DNA of 27,602 nt. Source: Aureococcus anophagefferens (Eukaryota; Sar; Pelagophyceae; Pelagomonadales; Pelagomonadaceae). Location: NCBI RefSeq assembly GCF_000186865.1, contig NW_008705588.1:9816-37417 (forward strand), in the 5' to 3' direction. Positions within the stretch are counted from its first letter, which is position 1, and each line of letters opens with the position of its first letter. Shown here piece after piece: positions 18,701 to 26,347 of the stretch. The notes beneath the pieces were generated by a model. That model was not told the DNA's origin, did not search any database, and was given only the letters and a program-made list of their open reading frames with translations. Both the position numbers and the translations under genes were made by a program.

Positions 18701-21700
18701 GCGCTGGGCGACGAGCTCCTCGACCTTGACGGGCAGGAGCTGCTGCATCATGCCCAGTTTCGCGTCGTCGTCGTCGCCTGTGTGGAAATCAAATCTTCAA
18801 CCAGACTTCAATGTGCGCGTATGCGACCGTTTCGACGCGAGGCTTTCTGCTGTGCTTCGAGAACTCGACGAGAGCAATCGATCCGTCCAAAAATCAGCCG
18901 AATCGACTTCGATTTGGCCGAGATAGAGAGTTCTGAAGTTTGGTGGGGACCCCCCAAACCAGTGGTTGATTTCCACACAGGTCGTCGCCCGCGACCAACT
19001 CGTCGTGGATGTGGTCGCTGATCGCGAAGAGCGTCTTCATGGTCTGGGAGAACTCGGACGTGCGCCGCGTCAGGCGGCGGCGGGACGTGCGCAGCTCCTC
19101 GAGCTCGGCGACCTGCTCGCCCTTGTCGCGCTCGACGGACTCGGCCTCCGAGGCGACGCGGCGCGCCTCGGTCTCGAGGTCCGCTGTTTTGCGCTCGAGC
19201 TCGCCCTGGAGCCGCGCGACGTCGGCGGCGCGGGCTTCTTGCTCCGCGGCGAGCAGGGGCGCGAGCTCGTCGACGCGGCGCTGGAGGGCCGAGGCCTCGC
19301 CGACGCGCGTCGCCAAAGCGTCCGCGTCCTCCCTCGCCTGCGCTTCGAGCGTCGAGTTCCGCGCCTCGAGCTCGGCGACGCGCAGGCGGAGCGTCGTGTC
19401 GTCGGCGGGGTCCGCCGACGAGGCCAGGGCCGCGACCTGGGCCTCGAGGGCGCCGTTCCTGCCCTCGACGGCGTCGAGCGCCTCGGTCACGCGCTTGAGC
19501 TCCGACGCCTGGTTCTCGAGCGCGTCGGCGAGCACGTCGCGCTCCGCGGCGGCGTCGGCGCCCGCGGCGACCGTGGCCTTGAGCGCCGCGATCTCCGCGT
19601 CGCGCTCCGCGAGGATCGCCGACGAGACCACGGGCGCGTCGTCGTCGGCCGCGGCCGCGCCGCCGCCGCCGAGCAGGCCGCCGACGACGACGCCGCGCGC
19701 GGCGCCGGCCGCGGCCGTCGCCCAGGCGGCGAAGGCCGGGTCCGCCTCGAAGACGTCGCGCGCGGCGCCCGCGTCGCGGCGGCGCCGCGCGGCGGCCCGC
19801 GCGTCGTCCGCGACGCCGTCGAGCGACCGCCTACGAACCGTTCGACGTGACGACGTTTTGCGTCCGCGGAATTGTTCGAAACGCGCGAAAAAAGGAGCCT
19901 CGGACGACTGTTTAATGAAAATGTGCTCACCATGCTTGATAGTATGAAAGAGAGTTAATGGAAGTGTTCTTCACCGGCGAAATGTTCTTTCGAGTAAAGA
20001 CGCGGGCCGCGCGCGCGAACGTGCCGAAGCCGACGCGCTGCTTCAACAGCGCGAGGAGCGACGCCTTGGTCCAGCCCTGCTTCGGCTCGTCGCCAAGGTG
20101 GTCGAGGCAGAGGCCCAACGCGAGGCACGCGAGCCCCCGCGTCCGCTTCGCGTCGGCGGAGTCGGCCGCGGCGCCGCAGAGGCCCGCGAGCGTCTCGACG
20201 GCGTCCGGGTCGCCCAGCAGCGCGAGGGCCGCCGCGCCGCAGCCGTCGAGCCAGGCGCCTACGACGGGTTTCTTGAGAAGGCTCTCTCCGGGTTTCTTTT
20301 CAAAGTCTCTCTCTCGAAGCGGGAGGAGCGACTTGTTTTCCACAAAGGCTCTCTCCGGGGTTCGTTCAAAGTCTCTCTCGAAGGTTTGGGACGCCGCCGC
20401 GCGCAGAGCAGCGCGAGGCCGTCGGCGACGGCCGCGCCGTCGGCCGCGACGTGGTCGCGGAAGACGTCCTCGAAGAGCGGGCTCCCCGTCGCCGACGGCG
20501 CGCGGAGCGCGAGCTCGCGCACGGACACGTTCTTGCCCAGGAGGCCCCGGAACAGGCTCAGCGCCGTCGCGGAGCGGTCCGGCGACCGCAGCGCCGCCGC
20601 GAGCGCGCCGACGGCCGACTCGTCGGGCGCCTCCGCGTCGCCGTCGTCGCTCGGCGGCGGCGCGACGGCGTGCATGACGGCGACGATGGCCGCGCCCTCC
20701 GTGGCCCACATGACGCGCGCGACGTCGCGCGCGGCCGCGGCCGCCGGCCCGAAGAGGGGCGGCCGCGTCGCGACCTCGAGCACGAACTTCGGCGCGAGCG
20801 GCGACCGCGCGCCGTCCGTCGGGACGCGCGCCTCGCACATGGCCAGGCCGTTGGCCTCGTGGTCGTCGAGGAGCCGCGCGAGGACGTCGAGCGCGCCCGC
20901 GCGCACGTCGTCGCGGCGCGCGGCGGCGTCCTCGGCCGTCGCCGCGGCCCACCACGCGTCGCCCGACGGGTCGACGACGAGCCCGTCGTCGTAGGCGCGT
21001 CGCCGTCGAGCGCGACGGCGCCGCCGGCGTCGTCCGTGAAGGCTAACGCGACGAGCGAGAGCCGCAGGTCCTCGAAGGCCCACGCGCCGGTTTGCCGCGC
21101 GGGCCGGTCCGAGCCCGGCGCGCGGGCGTAGCGCCGCGCGACGTCGAGCGCCGCGAGCGCCGTTTTGCGAGCTTCGGCGGCCTCGTCGTCCTCGGCGAGG
21201 AGCTCGAGGTAGCGGGGCAAGGCGCCGAGGCCGCCGGCCGGCGCCGCGTCCGCGAAGAGCGCGAGGCACACCGCGGGGCCCGCGAGGACGTTCGCCGCGA
21301 GGCGGAGGCAGTCGCGGCCCGCGGCGCCGCCCGGCGCCTCCTCGAGGCGCGCCCAGAGCCGCGGGAAGACCTCGCTGAAGGCGCAGCAGGTGCGGAGCTC
21401 GTCCGCGGGGCCCGACGGCGCGTCGCCCGGCCGCGTCAGCCGCTCGAGGAGCGCCGTCGACGCGTTCCGCACGGGCTCGCGCGCGTCGCCGAGCGTTTCT
21501 AGCAATCGCGCGCCGCCGGCGGGCGCGCCGAGCAGCGCGCCGACGAGCGCCTCGCCGTGGGACCCGTGCAGCGACGCGACGAGCTCCAAGACGACGACGG
21601 CCGTGTACGCGTCCGACGTTTCCAAGACGTCTAAGAGCACGACAATATGCCGCGGCTCCTTGAGGAAGCCCGCGCCGTTCCTGCGGCCGTCGGCGCTGCG

Positions 21701-21934
21701 GCCGTCGACGAGCCGCGCGACGACCTCGGCGGCCTGCTGCACGGCCTCGGGCTCGTGCTCCTCGTGGCCGGCGAGGACGTCGACGAGCGCGCCGAGCGCC
21801 GCGTCGCCCGTGGGGCCCGGGTAGGCCGCGGCCAGCGCTTCGAGCTCTTCGAGAGTCGACACGAGCTCGCCGCCGCGCGCCCACGCTAAGCGCTCCGCGA
21901 GCGTCTCCGCGTCGTCGCCGTCGCCGTCGGCCAT
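12787..21934 (-). CDS. Giant Uso1/p115-like vesicle-tethering golgin (six exons, three introners)
   Basis: Exons on the minus strand: 21934-20393, 20258-19931, 19830-18989, 18777-16013, 15803-13227, 13041-12787. They join in phase throughout (about 2,769 residues) if one base is missing near 20995, where the frame slips. Residues 1-~660 match the armadillo-like head of p115/Uso1, which tethers COPII vesicles to Golgi with Rab1: VRNASTALLERLTR, AFSEVFPRL, GRDCLRLAANVL, and near the end LGLCLDHLG, WTKASLLALLKQRVG, then DVFEADPAFA, the usual close of the head. About 1,950 residues of heptad-like coiled coil rich in Ala, Glu and Arg follow, broken in exon 4 by Pro/Ala tracts with fourteen [A/P]FD motifs. 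The length exceeds animal p115 (about 960) and yeast Uso1 (about 1,790). The ending is not the strongly acidic p115 tail. Head homology is confident; function is inferred. Confidence 0.8.
13042..13218 (-). mobile_element. Introner element A2 (intron 13042-13226)
   Basis: A 177-bp element with ends CAGGGCAGGA and TCCTGCCCAG style repeats, flanked by a perfect 8-bp duplication AGCAGCGC (13034-13041 and 13219-13226). On the gene strand the intron starts GCGCTGCT, a GC donor supplied by the duplication, and ends CTGCCCAG. Excision restores NDLL-ALLAQQ in phase 0. The family core CCAAAAATCAGCCGAA is on the plus strand, so this copy is inserted antisense to its host gene. Confidence 0.9.
15804..16004 (-). 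mobile_element. Introner element B2 (intron 15804-16012)
   Basis: A 201-bp element flanked by TGCTTCAC (15796-15803) and CGCTTCAC (16005-16012), an 8-bp duplication with one change. On the gene strand the intron begins GTGAAGCG and ends CACACAG (GT-AG), joining AIAD-VKQVV in phase 0. The acceptor-side repeat is intact (GGTTTGATTTCC.. to CACACAG), but the donor-side repeat has decayed to CTGGGCCGAAATC. Confidence 0.92.
16733..18000 (-). repeat. FDAP-type peptide repeats in the Uso1-like gene
   Basis: Coding repeats in exon 4 give fourteen copies of [A/P]FD, mostly in GAFDAP or GPFDAP context. Nine lie at about 16733-16960, two at about 17425-17490 and three at about 17885-17995. Two longer motifs flanking the tracts are also duplicated: HQRSLSTVEGAY / HQRSLSTAEGAY and YRKQDSLRA / YRKRDSLRA. 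These interrupt the coiled coil and indicate internal segmental duplication. Confidence 0.85.
18778..18980 (+). mobile_element. Introner element B3, inserted in reverse (intron 18778-18988)
   Basis: A 203-bp element with inverted repeats CTGTGTGGAAATC and its complement, flanked by a perfect 8-bp duplication GTCGTCGC (18770-18777 and 18981-18988). The interior is flipped relative to B1 and B2. On the gene strand the intron begins GCGACGAC, a GC donor from the duplication, and ends CACACAG from the element. Excision joins G|GC in frame and restores VAGDDDDAKLG. Confidence 0.92.
19831..19930 (-). other. Ordinary intron of the Uso1-like gene (100 bp)
   Basis: Donor ATG|GTGAGC and acceptor TTCGTAG|GC bound 100 bp that is AT-richer than the exons and contains a CCTTTTTTC pyrimidine run. 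Splicing is phase 2 (TG|G). It connects the end of the p115-like head to the short segment before the coiled coil. No flanking duplication or inverted repeats. Confidence 0.75.
20259..20392 (-). other. Intron of the Uso1-like gene containing a tandem repeat (134 bp)
   Basis: A frame change and composition change mark an intron with probable donor C|GTCCCAAACC and acceptor CGTCGTAG|GC. Inside are two tandem copies, 64 bp apart, of a sequence beginning TTCGAGAGAGACTTTGAA and containing CCCGGAGAGAGCC. The acceptor and phase fit well; the donor is less certain. It does not share ends with either introner family. Confidence 0.6.
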
Positions 21935-23030
21935 GGCGTTAGCGCAGCGCTCAGCGGCTCGCGCTCGCTCTCGCGGTGGACGCGCTCGCGCTCACGCCCT
22001 CTTTGCGGCGGTCTAGGTGGCGCGCAGCGCTCAGTGGCTCGCGCACACTCTCGCTGCGGGTGCGCCGCGCGCGCACACTCTCGCTGCGGCGGTCTACTCC
22101 GCGGCGCAGCTCAAAACTCGTCTTGCCGCAACGGTGTGGCCGGGGGTCGATGGGTGTGTTTCGGGTGGCGCGAAGCGCGCTGGCCGCCGGGACCTTTCTC
22201 ACGCTCTTCTCGTCCTCGATTCCCGTGCGCTCCCTCCCTCGAAGATGCTCGCGAGCGATCGCGGAGCTGCGCGCCTCACGGTCGTCGACGCGGCGCGGCG
22301 GTCGCGCTCGCGCCGCGGCGGAGTCGCGCGGTGGTCTCTGAGTCTCCTGACAGCTCTAGCTCTAGCGCACGACGGCCGTCACATTCTAGATCAGCGTGTA
22401 GCGCACTGTGGAGTATCAGTCTCGCGTTGCATGTCCGGTGTAAATCGTAGTTCAGCGGTCGGCGGAGGCGTCCGTGCCGAAGCAGGTCACATCTAGTGGC
22501 AAAAGAAGTCACACCAAATCGCACCATATTTCACGTCGCGCGCCGTGTCCTGCACCGCTCATCCCCGCCCACAACATCCTTCCAACGCCCTCCGGCCTTC
22601 CGCCAATCCCCACCCGGCTTCGGCCCGAATTCTCCGGCGATTTGCATCGAGAGAGAGCGATTCGGCTCCTCCGCTCGATTTTGTCTCCTCGGGGACGAGG
22701 GCGGGCCCCGTCCGCGCGCGCGGCGGCGCGGAGGGTCGTCGGCGTCGCCCTCCGCCTGCGCGTCGCCCGGCCGCCCGGCCGAGAGATCCCGCGGGCGCGG
22801 ACCGGGTCGGGCCGGGGAAAGCGGTCGTTCGCTCGCGCGACGACCGACGGCGCCGCGCGGAGGAGGGCGGGGATTTTACGCGCGTCCCACTGCCGAGGGA
22901 ATCGTTCCCTCTCTTACCTCATCCGCTCGGCGCCCCTCCACCAATTCTCCACCGCGCGCGGCCGCTCGACGTTCCCGAGCCCGACGATCGCGCGAAAATT
23001 CACCGGCTCGCGACCCCGCAGGTCCGCATC
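21935..23030. other. Long divergent intergenic region with degenerate tandem repeats
   Basis: These 1,096 bp separate the Uso1-like start (minus) from the coiled-coil protein start at 23031 (plus). The first part, 21941-22100, holds two degenerate copies of an 80-bp unit. The region 22330-22640 is clearly less GC-rich and may hold a promoter. 22640-23030 is again GC-rich, with GAGAGAGAG near 22650. An acceptor-like CCCCGCAG|GT just before the ATG at 23031 hints at a leader intron. Open frames here lack any domain. Confidence 0.4.
21941..22100. repeat. Degenerate 80-bp tandem repeat
   Basis: GCGCAGCGCTCAG followed by GGCTCGCGC occurs at 21942 and again 80 bp on at 22022, and TGCGGCGGTCTA at 22004 and 22085. 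Inside the second unit, GCGCACACTCTCGCTGCGG is present twice exactly, at 22041 and 22071, 30 bp apart. It lies directly upstream of the Uso1-like start codon. Confidence 0.7.
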
Positions 23031-23615
23031 ATGCATGGTGAAGAGCAGCCTGAAGTAACAGTCGGATTTATCGAGTTCCTTCAGGCCTTGCGCAGGCCCG
23101 ACGAAGAGACGCCTGGAGAGAACCTTTATTTCTTGGATCTCACGACCAAGCAACAGCTCGAACACATTGCGCGAAAGAAAGAATTGTATAGCAACTTGCT
23201 TGCGAACGCTCGAATGCGGCTCAAGGAGACGAAAGCTGAGATCGGCCGGGCCCTCGCGTCCGAGAAGTACCAGGAGAACAAGTTCATTGAGACGAAGTAC
23301 GAGGAAGCCATCGAGACACGTGACGAGACAAAGGCGCCGGCACCTCCCATCATCCCAGTGAACTCTCTTTCGCAGCTCCAGCAGGTTGCCACCGCGCGCG
23401 CAGCGACGGCGACCAACCGTGACGTGACCAATTGGGCATCCATCCAAGCCGAACAAACATACTATGCGCGAGACGAGTGCGACAGACTATTTGCGGTCTT
23501 TCATATGGCTCTTGCAGAGGTATACGAGCAAGAGCATCTCCTGCACCAGATTCGGTGCCGCCAAGCGGGTCTTCCTTTGGCGCCTACCGTCTGGTCGCGC
23601 AATCCGATTTTGTGA
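23031..23615 (+). CDS. Coiled-coil protein of unknown function with atypical codon use
   Basis: This encodes 194 residues starting MHGEEQPEVTVGFIEFLQAL. The protein is mostly helical and charged: KQQLEHIARKKELYSNLLAN, then RMRLKETKAEIGRALASEKY, then a Pro-rich hinge (KAPAPPIIPVNS), a second helical half (CDRLFAVFHMALAEVYEQEH) and the end TVWSRNPIL. I recognise no family. Codon use differs from the neighbours: many third positions are A or T (GAA, GTA, ACA, TTT, CTT, TAT, GAT), whereas most genes in this window use G or C almost exclusively. That could mean low expression, recent acquisition or an older composition. The open frame continues upstream to 22545 but that part is Arg/Pro-rich and lacks a domain; an acceptor-like CCCCGCAG just before the ATG suggests untranslated sequence there. 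Confidence 0.65.
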   Translation: MHGEEQPEVTVGFIEFLQALRRPDEETPGENLYFLDLTTKQQLEHIARKKELYSNLLANARMRLKETKAEIGRALASEKYQENKFIETKYEEAIETRDETKAPAPPIIPVNSLSQLQQVATARAATATNRDVTNWASIQAEQTYYARDECDRLFAVFHMALAEVYEQEHLLHQIRCRQAGLPLAPTVWSRNPIL

Positions 23616-23880
23616 ACGCCGCGTCGCGCTAGAGCGCCGTGCACGCGTTCGCGCGTGGTTTGGCGCATCTGATAGCCCGGTGCGCGGCGGAATGCCAAAA
23701 TCGCCGTGCCGCGGGGACGCGTAGGCTTCGTCTAGTTGACTGGTGCTAGGTCTCTCAGACGACTGAGGCGCCTGTCGAGCCCCGGCCGGCGTCCGAGAGC
23801 CCCATCGAATCAGCAGCAGACTCTCTGAAGCTTCCCGCCCGGCCCCTGATCTCAAATTCTCCGCCTCGTTTCTCGATACC
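23616..23880. other. Intergenic region upstream of polyubiquitin
   Basis: A 265-bp gap between two genes on the plus strand, holding the 3' UTR of the coiled-coil gene and the polyubiquitin promoter. I see no tRNA, repeat or firm promoter motif. Open frames here are chance. Confidence 0.4.
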
Positions 23881-24964
<1,084 letters not shown>

Positions 24965-25139
24965 GCGCGCCGGCGCGTCCGAGCTCATCAAGCGAGCCCA
25001 GCCGCCGCCGGCCACGTTCTAGGATTCTCCTTTGAGTAAGTTGCAGAATCTCCCATTAAGTCTCGAGGAGTCCTCGCGCTACCCACAACTAGAGAGGGGC
25101 TAGGACCTGCGAGGCCTCCTGCAAAACTTTGGCGAGCTG

Positions 25140-25237
25140 CTCCAGTGAAGAGTAGACCCGAGGGGCAAGGAGTACCGTCCGAGGGCGCAGCCCGAGGACG
25201 GTGCGACGCAGCCTCGAGCGGTCTACTCTGAGTGGAG
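25140..25237 (+). ncRNA. Nested hairpin, SECIS-like structured RNA candidate
   Basis: Complementary segments nest perfectly: 25140-25144 with 25233-25237 (CTCCA/TGGAG); 25150-25158 with 25220-25228 (GAGTAGACC/GGTCTACTC); 25159-25163 with 25212-25216 (CGAGG/CCTCG); 25174-25180 with 25196-25202 (ACCGTCC/GGACGGT); 25183-25186 with 25190-25193. The loop between the first two stems is GTGAA opposite TGAG, which can form the U-G, G.A, A.G, A-U quartet of a SECIS element, and an unpaired AA lies above the second stem at 25167-25168. The helix between quartet and AA is longer than usual for SECIS. It is probably in the polyubiquitin 3' UTR or an independent RNA. The fold is clear; the SECIS identity is uncertain. 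Confidence 0.4.
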
Positions 25238-25363
25238 TCACCCTTCCGCCTCCTGCATTCTGCTGGTCATGTTTTCTCTCTGCCGTCGCTCTGTGAGGCG
25301 TCGTCGAAGTAGGGGCCCATCGTCGACCCCCCTTATTTTAAATCTTAACTCTAGTTATTCGTG

Positions 25364-25371
25364 ATATATAT
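25364..25371 (+). promoter_or_regulatory. Possible TATA box for the Sel1 gene
   Basis: ATATATAT-type sequence (GATATATATCC) in an AT-rich patch about 95 bp upstream of the ATG at 25466. It is one of the few TATA-like sequences in this GC-rich window. Confidence 0.3.
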
Positions 25372-25391
25372 CCTTCCGGCGTTGTGTTAAA

Positions 25392-25405
25392 CGCATACGT
25401 ATGCG
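25392..25405. promoter_or_regulatory. 14-bp perfect palindrome, possible operator
   Basis: CGCATACGTATGCG is a perfect inverted repeat between the TATA-like sequence and the start of the Sel1 gene. Palindromes of this length suit a dimeric transcription factor. No known site assigned. Confidence 0.3.
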
Positions 25406-25465
25406 GGATCGAGTGGCTGTGAGAGCTCAGAAGCGCACTGACAGCCGGTTCCCAACCCACCCCGC

Positions 25466-26340
25466 ATGGCGGGCGACGAGGACTGGGCCCCGGGCCTGGT
25501 GCCGTGGGGCATGGAGCAGCCCTCCCCGGGCCCCTCCCCCTCTCGCCCGAGCGTGTCCGTGACCGACCGTGTCTCGAGCGCGCGCGAGAGCCTCGGGGGG
25601 CTCTCGCTCTTCGACGACGAGGACCTCGCGGACCTCGCGGGGTCCGACGACGGGCTCCTCGACTTCCCGGAGTTGCCCGTCGAGGAGACGTCCTTCGAGG
25701 ACGCTCCAGCTGCTTCGAGGACGAAAAGGCTGAGGAAGCCGCGGACGCTCATGAACGTGTCCGACACCAGCGGCCGGAGGTACGCGTCCCAAGCCCCCCC
25801 CCCAGCCTCCCCACCCGCCCCGCGCGACATCTCCAAGGGCGTCGCGCCCGCGCGGGGCCGCGGGGCTGTCATCTAGCCAACGCATACCGCGACGGTTCGT
25901 ACGGCCTCGTGAAATCTCAGAAGAAGGCCACGAAGCTCTACACGCGCGCTGTGGAACTCGGAAATGTAGACGCTATGATGAATCTTGCGTTTCAATACAA
26001 TAACGGACGCGGTGTCAAGTTGGACCGGAAGAAGGCATGTCGCTTTGATTTGATGGCCGCGCGACGCGGCCATGCGAAGGCTCAATGGAACCTCGGTTTG
26101 ACGCTCCAGAAGGAAGATTCACTTTTTTTCTTTCGGCAGGCTGCTGCGCAAGGTCATCTTCATTCTATCTGTTACTTGAAATCTTTGGGGTTGTTGGAAA
26201 GCCGCGAGGAGAACGAGGGACACCCGGGAGCATCCGCCGAAGACCTCCAGGCCAAAGCCGCCGAAGACCTCCAGGCCAAAGCCCTCGCCAGCCAGCTTCA
26301 CTTCGAGGAGCTAGCAGCCAGCATCGCTTCGGGGAGGTAG
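25466..26340 (+). CDS. Sel1-repeat protein, with a frame break or tiny intron near 25780-25876
   Basis: The first part (25466 to about 25779) encodes a disordered acidic N-terminus: MAGDEDWAPGLVPWGMEQPS, then LFDDEDLADLAG and a basic KRLRKPRTL. The second part, in another frame up to 26340, encodes Sel1-like (TPR-related) repeats: HLANAYRDGSYGLVKSQKKA with LYTRAVELGNVDAMMNLAFQ, then NNGRGVKLDRKKACRFDLMA with RGHAKAQWNLG, then FFRQAAAQGHLHS. Sel1 repeats are protein-binding scaffolds. A 26-bp segment 25780-25805 (GTACGC to CCCAG) would join the frames in phase but is shorter than known introns; a miscounted C10 run at 25794-25803 is an alternative. The acceptor TCATCTAG at 25876 is attractive but out of phase with GTACGC. 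The end carries a duplicated AEDLQAKA. The repeat exon has A/T-rich third positions, unlike the N-terminal exon. It converges with the RING-WW gene, 7 bp away. Confidence 0.65.
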
Positions 26341-26347
26341 TTTCTCG

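Larger units (their letters stand above)
24965..25465. other. Intergenic region between polyubiquitin and the Sel1 gene
   Basis: This 501-bp stretch holds the polyubiquitin 3' UTR, a strongly structured RNA candidate at 25140-25237, an AT-rich segment at 25333-25372 with TATA-like sequence, and a 14-bp palindrome at 25392-25405. No coding region is supported. Confidence 0.5.

Noticed and set aside
16202..19021. Very long plus-strand open frame (939 codons) opposite the Uso1-like gene
   Set aside because: It is Arg/Gly/Leu-rich with no domain and is the antisense shadow of a coiled-coil gene in GC-rich DNA, where stop codons are rare. The same applies to 13182-14960 (+) and 14095-15849 (-).
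22447..22490. tRNA-like D-arm sequence (TAGTTCAGCGGT)
   Set aside because: There is no matching acceptor stem, anticodon arm or T-arm (GGTTCGA) at the required spacing.
22276..22527. Small minus-strand open frame between the Uso1-like and coiled-coil genes
   Set aside because: No domain, no start-context support, and it lies in the likely promoter region.
22545..23030. Upstream extension of the coiled-coil protein frame
   Set aside because: The added residues are Arg/Pro-rich with no domain and a very different composition; an acceptor-like CCCCGCAG lies just before the chosen ATG.
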